A stretch of DNA of 64,000 bases from Zavarzinia marina (GCF_021568905.1 NZ_JAKGSB010000005.1:124001-188000), one strand, 5' to 3'; positions 17,272 to 26,849 are shown, counted from the first letter of the stretch. Program-made: numbers and translations. The notes: a model not told the origin generated them from the letters alone.

Positions 17272-17778
17272 ATGTCCCAAGCCGTGACCCTTCGCCTGGA
17301 CGACACGATCACCGGCGCCATTCAGGACCTGATCAACGTTCTCCACGGCCCGCCGCCGACCTATCCGCCCCACATCACCCTGACCCTCGGCAGGAAGACC
17401 CCGGACATCGAGGACGCGCGGGCTCGCCTCGCCCGCGTCGCCGCGCATACCGATGCGCTGAGCCTGTCCGTCTCCGGTTTCGGCATATTCCCCGATGGCC
17501 ACGGCTGGCTCTGGCTGGCGCCCGTGACGACCCCATCCCTGCTGGCGCTACAGGCCGAGGTCGCCGAGATCATCGGCCTCGACAGCCTGGACCCCCATTA
17601 CCATCCCGGCGCCTGGCAACCCCACATCACCATCGAAAGGGGCGCAACACCGATTCCCGACGCCCTGTCGCCCCTGATGCACGCCTGGAAAGGCTCCCTG
17701 CATGGCTTTGCGGTCCGTCTGGAGATCGTGCGGTTTCCGCCCGTGACGGTCGTCGCCGGCCTGCCGCTCCGCCCCTGA
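17272..17778 (+). CDS. 2H phosphoesterase / 2'-5' RNA ligase-like protein
   Basis: The 168-residue protein has the two HxT motifs that define the 2H phosphoesterase superfamily: PHITLTL at about residues 31-37 and QPHITIE at about 117-123. Such proteins cleave or form 2',5' or cyclic phosphodiester bonds in RNA or nucleotides. The exact substrate is unknown. ATG 17272 is chosen as it begins the conserved strand. It lies between mnmE and mnmG, bracketed by two parS sites. Confidence 0.85.
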   Translation: MSQAVTLRLDDTITGAIQDLINVLHGPPPTYPPHITLTLGRKTPDIEDARARLARVAAHTDALSLSVSGFGIFPDGHGWLWLAPVTTPSLLALQAEVAEIIGLDSLDPHYHPGAWQPHITIERGATPIPDALSPLMHAWKGSLHGFAVRLEIVRFPPVTVVAGLPLRP

Positions 17779-17794
17779 GATCGAGGTTCCGGAC

Positions 17795-17810
17795 TGTTTC
17801 ACGTGAAACA
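17795..17810. promoter_or_regulatory. parS centromere site 2
   Basis: A second perfect TGTTTCACGTGAAACA lies between the 2H phosphoesterase gene and mnmG, 557 bp from site 1. Confidence 0.96.
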
Positions 17811-17868
17811 TGCGGGCTCCCACGACTCGTCATTTGACTGTCCCGGCGCCTTCCGTAAAGTGCCGGCC

Positions 17869-19719
17869 ATGAACACATTCGACGTGATCGTGATCGGTGG
17901 CGGCCATGCGGGCTGCGAAGCCGCGGCAGCCGCCGCGCGCTTCGGCGCGCGCACCCTTCTGCTGACCCACCGGGCCGACACGATCGGCGAAATGTCCTGC
18001 AATCCCGCCATCGGCGGCCTGGCCAAGGGCCATCTGGTGCGGGAGATCGATGCCCTGGACGGCATCATGGCCAGGGCCATCGACCGGGGCGGCATCCAGT
18101 TCCGCGTGCTGAACCAGTCGAAAGGTCCGGCCGTGCGCGGCCCCCGGGCCCAGGCCGATCGCAAGCTCTATCGCCGCGCGGTCCAGAACCTCCTGGCCGA
18201 GCAGGATAATCTCACCATCCTCGCTGCCGCCGCCGAGGATCTGATCCTCCGCGACGGCCGTGCCGCCGGCGTCGTGCTGGCCGACGGACGGGAGATCGCG
18301 GCCGGCGCCGTGGTGCTGACCACCGGCACCTTCCTGCGCGGCCTGATCCATATCGGCGAGGAGAAGATCCCGGCGGGCCGGGCGGGGGAGGCGCCGAGCC
18401 TCGGCCTGTCCGCGACCCTGTCCCGGATCGGCTTCGCCCTGGGCCGCCTGAAGACCGGCACGCCGCCGCGCCTCGACGGACGGACCATCGATTGGGCATC
18501 CCTGGAAAGTCAGGCGGGCGACGATCCGCCCCAGCCCTTCTCCTTCCTGACCAAGACGATCGACACGCCCCAGATCGCCTGCGGCATCACTTATACGAGC
18601 GAAGCCGGTCACGCCTTGATCCGCGACAACCTGCATCGCGCGCCCATGTATTCGGGCCAGATCGAGAGCACGGGCCCGCGCTATTGCCCCTCCATCGAGG
18701 ACAAGGTGGTGCGCTTCGCCGAGAAGGAGCGCCACCAGATCTTCCTCGAGCCGGAAGGCCTGGACGACGACACGGTCTATCCCAACGGCATTTCCACCTC
18801 TCTGCCGCGCGACGTGCAGGCGGATCTGCTGACGACCATTCCGGGGCTGGAGCGGGCCGTGATGCTGCGTCCCGGCTATGCCATCGAATACGACTATGTC
18901 GACCCGCGCGAGTTGACCCACACCCTCGAGACGCGGCGCTGCCCCGGCCTCTATTTCGCCGGCCAGATCAACGGCACCACGGGTTACGAGGAAGCGGCGG
19001 CCCAGGGCCTGATGGCCGGGCTGAACGCGGCGCGGGCCGCCGGCGGCGGGCAGGGCGTCATGCTGGACCGGGCCGATGCCTATATCGGCGTGCTGATCGA
19101 CGATCTGGTGACCAAGGGCACGCGGGAGCCCTATCGCATGTTCACCAGCCGGGCCGAATATCGCCTGGTGCTGCGCGCCGACAATGCCGACCGCCGCCTG
19201 ACCGAAAAGGGCATGGCCTTCGGCTGCGTCGGAAGCGAGCGGGCAGGGGCATTCGCCGAAAAGCGTGTCCTGGTCGATGCCGCCCTGACCCACGCCCGGG
19301 AGACCCGCATCACCCCGAACGAAGCCCAGGCCCTGGGCCTGCCGGTCAATCAGGATGGTCAGCGCCGCTCGCTCCTCGACCTCATGCGCCTGCCGGGCGT
19401 CACCCTGGATCGCGTCGCCGGCCACTGGCCCGGCCTCGCCGGCCTCCGCCCCGACGTCGCCGAACAGGTGGAGATCGAAGCGCTCTATGCCGGCTATCTC
19501 GACCGGGTGGAAGCCGACATCCGCGCCTTCCGCCGGGACGAGGGGCTGAGCCTGCCGGCCGACATCGATTATCGCGGTATCGGCGGACTTTCGGCCGAAG
19601 TCCGCCTGAAACTGGAAGCCACCCGCCCGCCGACCCTGGGGGCCGCCTCCCGCATTTCCGGCGTCACACCCGCCGCCCTCACCGCACTTCTCGCCCATGT
19701 GAAGAAGCGGGTGGCCTGA
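17869..19719 (+). CDS. mnmG: tRNA uridine-5-carboxymethylaminomethyl modification enzyme MnmG (GidA)
   Basis: The 616-residue FAD protein is MnmE's partner. It has the N-terminal dinucleotide fold [12 protein letters not shown] (residues 8-19), the GidA signatures [13 protein letters not shown] and SRAEYRL, and [11 protein letters not shown]. The helical C-terminal tail ends in [14 protein letters not shown] 17869 removes 22 residues that an upstream start would add and that fall partly in the parS palindrome. rsmG starts one base after its stop. Confidence 0.97.
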   Translation: MNTFDVIVIGGGHAGCEAAAAAARFGARTLLLTHRADTIGEMSCNPAIGGLAKGHLVREIDALDGIMARAIDRGGIQFRVLNQSKGPAVRGPRAQADRKLYRRAVQNLLAEQDNLTILAAAAEDLILRDGRAAGVVLADGREIAAGAVVLTTGTFLRGLIHIGEEKIPAGRAGEAPSLGLSATLSRIGFALGRLKTGTPPRLDGRTIDWASLESQAGDDPPQPFSFLTKTIDTPQIACGITYTSEAGHALIRDNLHRAPMYSGQIESTGPRYCPSIEDKVVRFAEKERHQIFLEPEGLDDDTVYPNGISTSLPRDVQADLLTTIPGLERAVMLRPGYAIEYDYVDPRELTHTLETRRCPGLYFAGQINGTTGYEEAAAQGLMAGLNAARAAGGGQGVMLDRADAYIGVLIDDLVTKGTREPYRMFTSRAEYRLVLRADNADRRLTEKGMAFGCVGSERAGAFAEKRVLVDAALTHARETRITPNEAQALGLPVNQDGQRRSLLDLMRLPGVTLDRVAGHWPGLAGLRPDVAEQVEIEALYAGYLDRVEADIRAFRRDEGLSLPADIDYRGIGGLSAEVRLKLEATRPPTLGAASRISGVTPAALTALLAHVKKRVA

Positions 19720-19720
19720 T

Positions 19721-20356
19721 ATGGCCGAGCCGCGCGTCATGAGCCGCGACGCCTTCGCGGCCGAGTCCGCTGTTTCACGTGAAACATTGGCCCGCCTCGC
19801 CGCCTATGCCGCCCTGCTGATCAAGTGGCAGCCCAAGATCAATCTGGTCGGCCCCGCCACCATGGCCGATCTCTGGCGCCGCCACATGCTGGATTCCACA
19901 CAGCTCCTGCCCCTCCTGCCGGAAGTGCCCCCGGGGCGTCCCCGCCGCATCGTCGATCTCGGCTCCGGCGCCGGCTTCCCGGGTCTCGTTCTTTCCATCA
20001 TGGGGGCGGGGGAGGTCCATCTGGTCGAAAGCGACCAGCGGAAATGCGCCTTCCTGCGCGAAGCGGCGCGAATCAGCGGCGCCGACGTCACCATCCATGC
20101 CTCGCGCATCGAAACCCTGCCGCCGCTCGATGCCGACGTGATTACCGCCCGTGCCCTCGCACCCCTGGAAAAATTGCTCGCCTGGGCCGCCCCGCACCAA
20201 TCTGCCCACACGATTCACATTTTCCCCAAGGGCAAGGAGGCCGAGGCCGAATTGACCAAGGCCGCCGCAGTCTCCAAACTGGAGGTCACGCGGCACCCCA
20301 GTCGCACCGACCCCGCCGCCACCATCTTCCGGATCAGAGTGACAGACCATGACTGA
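19721..20356 (+). CDS. rsmG: 16S rRNA (guanine-527 N7)-methyltransferase RsmG (GidB)
   Basis: The 211-residue SAM-dependent enzyme methylates G527 of 16S rRNA. It has WQPKINLVGP, the Rossmann motif DLGSGAGFPGL at about residues 80-90, VESDQRKCAFLRE, and TARALAPLEKLL. A perfect parS palindrome lies inside the gene at 19771-19786 and encodes VSRET. The 3' end overlaps the parA start by 8 bases, so rsmG, parA and parB are likely co-expressed. Confidence 0.95.
   Translation: MAEPRVMSRDAFAAESAVSRETLARLAAYAALLIKWQPKINLVGPATMADLWRRHMLDSTQLLPLLPEVPPGRPRRIVDLGSGAGFPGLVLSIMGAGEVHLVESDQRKCAFLREAARISGADVTIHASRIETLPPLDADVITARALAPLEKLLAWAAPHQSAHTIHIFPKGKEAEAELTKAAAVSKLEVTRHPSRTDPAATIFRIRVTDHD
19771..19786. 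promoter_or_regulatory. parS centromere site 3, inside rsmG
   Basis: A third perfect TGTTTCACGTGAAACA lies within the rsmG coding sequence, read as VSRET in the gene's frame. It is 578 bp upstream of parA. Confidence 0.95.
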
Positions 20357-21158
20357 TGCCAGGCACGCGGACGTGCGTATCATCGCCGTCGCCAATCAGA
20401 AGGGTGGCGTGGGCAAGACCACGACGGCGATCAACCTCGGCACCGCGCTCGCCGCCGTCGGCCGCAAGGTGCTGATCCTCGACCTCGATCCCCAGGGCAA
20501 TGCCTCCACCGGCGTCGGGATCGATCGGTCCGCGCGGGACGTCACCTCCTACGACGCCCTGATGGGGGAGGCCAGCCTGGCCGAAGCCCTGGTCGACACC
20601 GCCATTCCCAATCTGGCCCTGGTGCCCTCCACCATCGATCTTTCGGGCGCCGAACTGGAACTGGTGGATCAGGAGCGCCGCGCCTTCCGGCTCAAGGATG
20701 CGCTGGCGGCACCCTCCATCGCCGGGCGCTTCCACTATGTCCTGATCGATTGCCCGCCGTCCCTGAACCTTCTGACCCTGAATGCCATGGTCGCGGCGGA
20801 TTCGGTGCTCGTGCCCCTGCAATGCGAATTCTTCGCGCTGGAGGGGTTGAGCCTCCTGCTGCGCACCATCGATCAGGTGCGCGGCGGCCTCAACCCGGAT
20901 CTGGAGATCCAGGGCGTGGTGCTCACCATGTACGACAACCGCAACAACCTGTCGGACCAGGTGGCTGCCGACGTGCGCAACTTCCTGGGCAACAAGGTCT
21001 ACAACACCGTCATCCCCCGCAATGTACGGATTTCCGAGGCGCCCAGCCACGGCCAGCCGGCCCTGGTCTACGACCACCGTTGTGCCGGCAGCCAGGCCTA
21101 TATCCGCCTCGCCAGCGAAATGCTGCGCCGGGAAGAGCCGCACGCCGGCGCCGCCTGA
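20349..21158 (+). CDS. parA: Chromosome partitioning ATPase ParA
   Basis: The 269-residue deviant Walker-type ATPase segregates the origin region with ParB. The Walker A motif is QKGGVGKTT at residues 17-25, with DLDPQGNAS and DCPPSLNLLT as the A' and B motifs. There is no N-terminal DNA-binding extension, as in chromosomal type Ib ParA. The ATG at 20349 overlaps the rsmG end. parB follows after 27 bases. Confidence 0.97.
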   Translation: MTDARHADVRIIAVANQKGGVGKTTTAINLGTALAAVGRKVLILDLDPQGNASTGVGIDRSARDVTSYDALMGEASLAEALVDTAIPNLALVPSTIDLSGAELELVDQERRAFRLKDALAAPSIAGRFHYVLIDCPPSLNLLTLNAMVAADSVLVPLQCEFFALEGLSLLLRTIDQVRGGLNPDLEIQGVVLTMYDNRNNLSDQVAADVRNFLGNKVYNTVIPRNVRISEAPSHGQPALVYDHRCAGSQAYIRLASEMLRREEPHAGAA

Positions 21159-21185
21159 CCCATTCTCTGAAGGACCGAATATTCG

Positions 21186-22085
21186 ATGGCAGACGACAGC
21201 CGCAAGAAGGGCCTGGGACGCGGCCTTTCCGCCTTGATGGGTGAAGTGCGCGAGGCCGTGACCCCGCCGCCGGGTGCGGCACCCGGCGAAAAGCCCCGGG
21301 GCCTGCGCGAACTGCCGATCGAACAGCTCCAGGCCAATCCGAACCAGCCACGCAAGCGCTTCACGCCCGAGGCCCTGGAAGACCTCGTCGCCTCGATCAA
21401 GTCCCACGGCATCCTCCAGCCGATCCTGGTGCGCCGCCTGGGCCCCGAGCGCTACGAGATCATCGCCGGCGAGCGGCGCTGGCGCGCGGCCCAGAGTGCC
21501 CGGCTCCACCAGGTGCCGGTGGTGGTCAAGGACTTCACCGACGTCGAGGTGATGGAAGTCGCCCTGGTCGAGAACATCCAGCGCGCCGACCTGACCGCGA
21601 TCGAGGAAGCCTTGGGCTATCAGCGCCTGATCGAGGATTTCGGCCATACCCAGGACGCCATCGCCCAGATCGTCGGCAAGTCGCGCAGCCATATCGCCAA
21701 TATGCTCCGCCTGCTCTCCCTGCCGGCGGCGGTGAAGGATCTGGTCGACAGGGGCGATCTCTCGGCCGGTCACGCCCGCGCCCTGATCGGTCTGGCCGAT
21801 GCCCCGGCCCTGGCCCAGCGTGCCGTCGAACAGGGCCTGACCGTGCGCCAGATGGAAGACCTGGCCAAGAAGGCCAAGAATCCCAACGCGGCGCCATCGG
21901 GCGGGCAGGGTGGCGGCGCCAAGGATGCCGACACGATGGAACTGGAAGGCAATCTCTCCGCCGCCATCGGCCTGCCGGTCGCCATCGCCCACAAGGGCGA
22001 CGCCGGCGGCAGCATCACCATCCGCTACCACACCCTCGACGAGCTGGACCGCATCTGCGGCAAGCTCAGCCGGGTGGAGGATTGA
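21186..22085 (+). CDS. parB: Chromosome partitioning protein ParB (parS-binding CTPase)
   Basis: The 299-residue protein binds parS and spreads as a CTP-dependent clamp. It begins with the KKGLGRGLSALMG motif and has a linker. The CTP-binding region follows, with NPNQPRKRF (51-59) and GERRWRAAQ (95-103). The helix-turn-helix is around 155-180 (DAIAQIVGKSRSHIANMLRL), and a C-terminal dimerisation domain closes the protein. All three parS sites visible lie upstream in this window. The final gene of the operon, it is followed by a RelBE-type pair. Confidence 0.97.
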   Translation: MADDSRKKGLGRGLSALMGEVREAVTPPPGAAPGEKPRGLRELPIEQLQANPNQPRKRFTPEALEDLVASIKSHGILQPILVRRLGPERYEIIAGERRWRAAQSARLHQVPVVVKDFTDVEVMEVALVENIQRADLTAIEEALGYQRLIEDFGHTQDAIAQIVGKSRSHIANMLRLLSLPAAVKDLVDRGDLSAGHARALIGLADAPALAQRAVEQGLTVRQMEDLAKKAKNPNAAPSGGQGGGAKDADTMELEGNLSAAIGLPVAIAHKGDAGGSITIRYHTLDELDRICGKLSRVED

Positions 22086-22149
22086 TACGCCGGTTCTTGC
22101 GGCCTGACCTCACGCACCCCATACTCCTCTTGAAGGAGATGAAAGCTGC

Positions 22150-22335
22150 ATGGCTGGAAATTCCCCCCTGGTTTCGGAATTCGAAACCGACGAACAGGAA
22201 CGGGACTATGCGCTTTGGCTGTCGGCCAAGGTAGAGGCTGCGCTTGCCAATCCCCATCCACCGATCGCTCACGACGACGTGATGGCCGAAATGGATGCTG
22301 TGATCGCTGCCGCCGAAGCCAGCAAGAACTCGTGA
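22150..22335 (+). CDS. Antitoxin of a RelBE/ParDE-type pair
   Basis: The 61-residue acidic protein is directly followed by a RelE/ParE toxin gene with no gap, the usual antitoxin position. It resembles short RelB/stability-type antitoxins in length and charge (QERDYALWLSAKVEAAL, then a helical tail). DNA binding is presumed but no fold is certain. A CTCCT-CTTGA-AGGAG inverted repeat sits in its leader and includes the ribosome binding site. Confidence 0.72.
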   Translation: MAGNSPLVSEFETDEQERDYALWLSAKVEAALANPHPPIAHDDVMAEMDAVIAAAEASKNS

Positions 22336-22614
22336 ATGCTGCCCATCGTCTGGCTCAAAGACGCCCGGGACGACCTTCACCACATCATCACCTACATCGC
22401 TGCTGACAACCCGGCAGCCGCCCGACGGATGAAGGATCGGATCGAGTCCGTCGTGCTTCCACTGTCGGAACATCCTTATATGTACAGAAAAAGCGATCGA
22501 ATGGTTGGGCTTCGCGAGGCCATCGCTCATCCCAGCTATGCCGTACTTTATCGGGTAACGACCTCGCGCGTGGAAATCGTTGCAGTTACTCATACCAGCC
22601 GGCTGTTTCCGTAG
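22336..22614 (+). CDS. RelE/ParE family toxin
   Basis: The 92-residue basic protein has the RelE/ParE fold pattern: LPIVWLKDARDDLHHIITYI at the start, then NPAAARRMKDRIES, LSEHPYMYR, LREAIAHPSYAVLYRV and a final VEIVAVTHTSR strand. It begins on the base after the antitoxin stop. RelE-like members cut mRNA on the ribosome and ParE-like ones poison gyrase; this one is nearer ParE by sequence feel, but this is a guess. The pair is wedged between parB and rho, near the chromosome's origin. Confidence 0.88.
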   Translation: MLPIVWLKDARDDLHHIITYIAADNPAAARRMKDRIESVVLPLSEHPYMYRKSDRMVGLREAIAHPSYAVLYRVTTSRVEIVAVTHTSRLFP

Positions 22615-22635
22615 ACCCCTCAACATAACTCCGCG

Positions 22636-22712
22636 TCGCCCAGGCAGAAGGCCTGGACCCCGGATAAGCAGGGCGCCTTTCTCGACGAAAGATCCTGGCC
22701 GCCGTCATGGGT
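22636..22712. repeat. Intergenic palindrome, family A (variant)
   Basis: A CCAGGC/GCCTGG hairpin (22640-22656) is followed by CTTTC-TCGAC-GAAAG and by CCTGGCCGCCGTCATGG. The arrangement echoes the element at 51191-51271, where CCGGC arms flank a similar middle. It lies between the convergent RelE-type gene and rho. Confidence 0.6.
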
Positions 22713-22718
22713 GGAGAC

Positions 22719-22751
22719 GAAAAAGGCGGGCCCTTGCGGGACCCGCCTTTT
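22719..22751 (-). terminator. Intrinsic terminator for rho (bidirectional)
   Basis: A GGCGGG/CCCGCC stem with an inner CCC/GGG pairing is flanked by A5 on the left and T4 on the right. Read leftward it ends rho transcripts with a five-U tract, and read rightward it could stop transcripts from the RelE-type gene. Confidence 0.85.
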
Positions 22752-22772
22752 CTTCCGCCGTAACGGACAGCG

Positions 22773-24029
22773 TTACGAATTCATCGAGTCGAAGAATTCG
22801 CTGTTGGTCTTGGTGTGCTTCAGCTTGTCGAGCAGGAACTCGATGGCGTCGACCGGGCCCATGGGCATCAGGATGCGGCGCAGCACCCACATCTTTGACA
22901 GCGTGCCCTTGTCCACCAGCAGCTCTTCCTTGCGGGTGCCGGACTTGGTGATGTCGATCGCGGGGAAGGTGCGCTTGTCGGCGATCTTGCGGTCCAGGAT
23001 GATTTCCGAGTTACCGGTGCCCTTGAACTCTTCGAAGATCACCTCGTCCATGCGGCTGCCGGTGTCGATCAGGGCGGTCGCGATGATGGTCAGGGAGCCG
23101 CCTTCCTCGATGTTGCGGGCGGCACCGAAGAAGCGCTTCGGGCGCTGCAGGGCGTTGGCGTCGACACCACCGGTCAGCACCTTGCCGGACGAGGGCACCA
23201 CGGTGTTGTAGGCGCGCGCCAGGCGGGTGATCGAGTCGAGAAGGATGACGACGTCGCGCTTGTGCTCGACCAGGCGCTTCGCCTTCTCGATCACCATTTC
23301 CGCGACCTGGACGTGACGCACCGCCGGCTCGTCGAAGGTGGAGGAGATGACCTCGCCCTTCACCGAACGGCTCATGTCGGTCACTTCTTCCGGGCGTTCG
23401 TCGATCAGGAGGACGATCAGATAGACTTCCGGGTGATTGGCGGTGATGGCGTGGGCGACGTTCTGCAGCAGAACCGTCTTGCCGGTGCGCGGCGGCGCCA
23501 CGATCAGACCGCGCTGTCCCTTGCCGAGCGGTGAGATCAGATCGATTACACGGGCCGAACGGTCCTTCACGGTCGGATCGTTGCGCTCGAGGTTCAGGCG
23601 CTCGTTCGGATAGAGCGGCGTCAGATTGTCGAAATGGACCTTGTGGCGGATCGCCTCCGGGTCCTCGAAATTGATGGTGTTGACCTTGAGCAGGGCGAAG
23701 TAACGCTCCCCGTCCTTGGGCGCGCGGATCTGGCCGTCCACCGTGTCGCCGGTGCGCAGGCCGAAGCGGCGGATCTGGCTGGGGCTGACATAGATGTCGT
23801 CGGGGCCCGGCAGATAGTTCGCCTCGGGCGCGCGCAGGAAACCGAAGCCGTCCTGCAGGATCTCGAGCACGCCGCCGCCGGTGATCTCGACATCCTTTTC
23901 CGCGAGCTGCTTGAGGATTGCGAACATCATGTCCTGCTTGCGCAGTGTCGATGCGTTCTCGACTTCCAGTTCCTCGGCATAGGCGAGAAGCTCGGTCGGG
24001 GATTTTTCCTTGAGTTCCTGGAGATTCAT
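22773..24029 (-). CDS. rho: Transcription termination factor Rho
   Basis: The 418-residue hexameric RNA helicase ends transcription of untranslated RNA. It has the RNA-binding CSP region ([19 protein letters not shown], about residues 60-78) and the Walker A motif APPRTGKT (178-185). [11 protein letters not shown] and the Q/R loop lie further on, and the C-terminus is conserved. ATG 24029 begins the family motif [11 protein letters not shown]; an upstream in-frame start adds 16 unconserved residues. Nearly 300 untranslated bases lie upstream of the gene, as expected for an autoregulated rho. Confidence 0.97.
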   Translation of the reverse strand: MNLQELKEKSPTELLAYAEELEVENASTLRKQDMMFAILKQLAEKDVEITGGGVLEILQDGFGFLRAPEANYLPGPDDIYVSPSQIRRFGLRTGDTVDGQIRAPKDGERYFALLKVNTINFEDPEAIRHKVHFDNLTPLYPNERLNLERNDPTVKDRSARVIDLISPLGKGQRGLIVAPPRTGKTVLLQNVAHAITANHPEVYLIVLLIDERPEEVTDMSRSVKGEVISSTFDEPAVRHVQVAEMVIEKAKRLVEHKRDVVILLDSITRLARAYNTVVPSSGKVLTGGVDANALQRPKRFFGAARNIEEGGSLTIIATALIDTGSRMDEVIFEEFKGTGNSEIILDRKIADKRTFPAIDITKSGTRKEELLVDKGTLSKMWVLRRILMPMGPVDAIEFLLDKLKHTKTNSEFFDSMNS

Positions 24030-24274
24030 TGTCGGAAACCGGTAGGCACGGAAAGAGACGGGAAACCGTTTCGTCACATCGACCGGGATAAACCCGATGT
24101 CGGGGCCCGATATGGGGTCAGAAGGGCCGCAGGCGTGACCGATACGGATAAAGGAAAGGTCCGAAGCATTCCCTGTCGCCGGTGAACGGTCGACCCGGGA
24201 TCATGGCGGCTCACGAAAATTGTGGAAGCTCTGAACACGCCAGGGTCAGGACCACGGCTGGCCCGGACCGCGGC

Positions 24275-24303
24275 ACCATGCGCCGATGACGCCCCCCTGT
24301 CAA
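24275..24303 (-). promoter_or_regulatory. Possible rho promoter, with long leader
   Basis: On the minus strand TTGACA (24303-24298) is spaced 17 bases from CATGGT (24280-24275). The -35 is perfect and the -10 is weak. It lies about 250 bases before the rho start and just after the hemJ end. The leader of about 245 bases (24030-24274) has no recognisable gene or riboswitch. Confidence 0.35.
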
Positions 24304-24322
24304 ACGGAAGTTTACCCGCCCC

Positions 24323-24766
24323 TCAGAACGGCTTCAGCACCACGAGCGGCACGATGACGATGAAGATCACCGTCGGCACTTCGTTCAGGATACGGTAGTA
24401 CCGGCCGGAATGCGGCCGCTCGTCCCGCCCGAAACGGCGCACCTGGCCGACCAGCATGCCGTGGACGGCGCTGAGCAGCACGACGAGCAGCAGCTTGGCA
24501 TGGAACCAGCCCCCGGCGTGAAGCGCATCGGTCGCCACCATCAGGCACAGCCCCATGATCCAGGTGACCACCATGGAGGGATTGATGATGGCCTTGAGAA
24601 GCCTGCGCTCCATGACCTTGAAGGTCTCGGACGCATCCGATCCCACCGGCTTGTCGGCGTGATAGACGAAGAGGCGCGGCAGGTAGAACATGCCCGCCAT
24701 CCAGGTCGTGAAGGCAATGATGTGCAGCGTCTTCAGGACGGCGTAATTATCGACCAGGAAGTCCAT
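24323..24766 (-). CDS. hemJ: Protoporphyrinogen IX oxidase HemJ
   Basis: The 147-residue membrane protein has about four helices. It begins NYAVLKTLHIIAFTTWMAGMF with the conserved His15 and later has VMERRLLKAIINPSM, HAKLLLVV and YYRILNEVPT. It oxidises protoporphyrinogen IX to protoporphyrin in bacteria without HemG or HemY. It is the homologue of Rickettsia RP883, part of the hemJ-hemH-hemE cluster left of the origin. In transcription order it follows hemH after a 50-base gap, with an ATG at 24766. Confidence 0.95.
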   Translation of the reverse strand: MDFLVDNYAVLKTLHIIAFTTWMAGMFYLPRLFVYHADKPVGSDASETFKVMERRLLKAIINPSMVVTWIMGLCLMVATDALHAGGWFHAKLLLVVLLSAVHGMLVGQVRRFGRDERPHSGRYYRILNEVPTVIFIVIVPLVVLKPF

Positions 24767-24816
24767 TCTATCCTCATCGCCCAGATATCGGCACGCGACG
24801 CGAAACGCGGACGACC

Positions 24817-25797
24817 CTAGCCCCGGCCGAGGGCCGAGGCAACAAGCCGGGCGAGGCCGGCGATGAAGGCCGGCGCCGTACCGACCGCCGGCACGCGGAC
24901 ATAGGCGGGCACGCCCGATTCGGCCGCCAACTCGCGATATTCGATGTCGAGCTCGACCAGGGTTTCGGAATGTTCCGAGACGAAGGCGACGGGCACCACC
25001 ACCAGGGCCTTGCCCTCGGTCCCGGCGCGGCGGATCTCCGCCTCGGTATAGGGCTTGATCCATTCGAGGGGGCCGACCCGGCTCTGATAGGAGACCAGCC
25101 AGTCCAGCCCCGGCCGGTTCAGGGCCGCGACCACCGCCGCCGCCGTCTCCTCGATCTGCTTCTGATAGGGATCGCCCGCATCGATCACTTTCTGCGGCAG
25201 GCCATGGGCCGAGAACAGCAGGCGCACCGGACCGTCGCCCGCCCGATCGAGAGCCTCCGCGATCAAGAGCGCCTGGGCCTGCACGAAGCCGGGTTCCGTC
25301 GGATAGCTCTCGATCGTCCCGGTCCGTGCCGTGATCCCGGCCTTGGCCGCCGCCTCGCCCCATTCCTTGAGGGAGGACGCCGTGGTGGTGGTCGAGAACT
25401 GGGGATAGAGCGGCAGCAGCACCACATGCGCCGGCGCGAAATCCGCCACCGCCCGCGCCGTATCCGCCGCGCGCGGATGCCAATAGCGCATGGCGATGAA
25501 GACCTTCACCTCGTAGCCGAGGTCCAGGCCCTCGAGGGCCGCGGTCAGGGCCGCCGCCTGTTCTTCCGTCTCCGGCACGATCGGCGAGCGCCCGCCCATG
25601 AGGGCATAGATCTCGCCCGCCGGCTTGGCCCGCCGGCCCGAAATCAGCTTCGCCACCAGATAGCGCAGCGGCTGGGGCAGGCGGATGATCGCCGGATCGG
25701 AGAACAGGTTGTACAGGAAGGGCTTCACCGCCGCCGGCGAATCCGGCCCGCCCAGATTGAACAGGACGACGGCGAGACGGCCGCTCACGGCCGCCAC
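24817..25797 (-). CDS. hemH: Ferrochelatase
   Basis: The 326-residue enzyme inserts iron into protoporphyrin IX. It has the LFNLGGPDSPAAVKPFLYNLF opening, PLYPQFSTTT, LLFSAHGLPQKVIDAGDPY with the active-site His, and VVPVAFVSEHSETLVELDIEY. Its start overlaps the end of hemE by 13 bases, so hemE, hemH and hemJ form one leftward haem operon. Confidence 0.96.
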   Translation of the reverse strand: MAAVSGRLAVVLFNLGGPDSPAAVKPFLYNLFSDPAIIRLPQPLRYLVAKLISGRRAKPAGEIYALMGGRSPIVPETEEQAAALTAALEGLDLGYEVKVFIAMRYWHPRAADTARAVADFAPAHVVLLPLYPQFSTTTTASSLKEWGEAAAKAGITARTGTIESYPTEPGFVQAQALLIAEALDRAGDGPVRLLFSAHGLPQKVIDAGDPYQKQIEETAAAVVAALNRPGLDWLVSYQSRVGPLEWIKPYTEAEIRRAGTEGKALVVVPVAFVSEHSETLVELDIEYRELAAESGVPAYVRVPAVGTAPAFIAGLARLVASALGRG

Positions 25798-26849
25798 TCC
25801 CGGATCTGTCTCGACAGCGCCGCCACATGTTCGGGCGGCGTTTCCGGCACCACGCCGTGGCCGAGGTTGAAGACGAAGCGATCGGGCCCCAGGGTCTTCA
25901 GGATCGTCTCCACGCGGTCGTGCATGGCCTTGCCGCCCGCGACCACCAGCAGGGGATCCAGATTGCCCTGAACGACGGCGCCGGGCTGCACTTCATCGCG
26001 GACGAAGGACAGCGGCACGGCACTGTCGATGCCCACCGCCTCCACCCCCGTCCGGGGCGCCAGCTGGGGCAGGGCGGGGCCGATCCCCTTCGCGAAGCCG
26101 ATCACCGGGACATGGGGGAAACGTGCCCTCAGCGCCGCCCGGATGCGGGCTATGGGCTCGAACACCCAGCGCGTCAATTCCGTCTCGGGCAGGGAACCTG
26201 CCCAGGTGTCGAAGATCTGCAGCGCCTCGGCACCGGCTTCGACCTGGGCGGCGAGATAGTCGATGGTCGCTTCCGTGATCAGGTCGATCAGGGCCTGGAA
26301 GCCATCGGGATCGCGATAGGCCCAGAGCCGGGCCGGCTTCTGCTCCGGCGTGCCCTGGCCCGCGACCATATAGGTGGCGACCGTCCAGGGCGCGCCGGCA
26401 AAGCCGATCAGGGCGACATCGCCGGGCAGGCGCTTCGAAAGCAGGCGGACCGTCTCATAGACCGCGCCGACCCGATCGTGAAACCCTTCCATGGAGAGGG
26501 CGGCAATGCCGGTCTCGGTCGTCACCGGATCGAGGCGCGGACCCTCGCCCTCGACGAAACGCACGCCCTGACCCAGGCCGTGGGGCACGATCAGGATATC
26601 GGAGAAGAGGATCGCCGCATCCATGCCGAAACGCTCGATCGGCTGCAGGGTGACGGCGCAGGCCTTCTCGCTGTCGAGGCAGAAGGAGACGAAATCCCGG
26701 GTCGTCGCCCGGACCGCGCGATATTCCGGCAGATAGCGCCCGGCCTGACGCATGATCCAGAACGGCGGCCTGTCGACGGGTGCGCCGGCTAGGGCCTTCA
26801 GGAAGCGCTTTTCACTTACCGACAGGGGCTCGGCCAATTTCATATCCAT
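25785..26849 (-). CDS. hemE: Uroporphyrinogen decarboxylase
   Basis: The 354-residue enzyme converts uroporphyrinogen III to coproporphyrinogen III. It has the signature PPFWIMRQAGRYLPEYR, AILFSDILIVPHGLG, GFAGAPWTVATYMV, FDTWAG and NLGHGVVPET. The start is either ATG 26849 or ATG 26843 two codons later; both lie in AT-rich DNA with no clear ribosome binding site. The gene opens the leftward haem operon and directly borders the origin region. Confidence 0.96.
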   Translation of the reverse strand: MDMKLAEPLSVSEKRFLKALAGAPVDRPPFWIMRQAGRYLPEYRAVRATTRDFVSFCLDSEKACAVTLQPIERFGMDAAILFSDILIVPHGLGQGVRFVEGEGPRLDPVTTETGIAALSMEGFHDRVGAVYETVRLLSKRLPGDVALIGFAGAPWTVATYMVAGQGTPEQKPARLWAYRDPDGFQALIDLITEATIDYLAAQVEAGAEALQIFDTWAGSLPETELTRWVFEPIARIRAALRARFPHVPVIGFAKGIGPALPQLAPRTGVEAVGIDSAVPLSFVRDEVQPGAVVQGNLDPLLVVAGGKAMHDRVETILKTLGPDRFVFNLGHGVVPETPPEHVAALSRQIREWRP

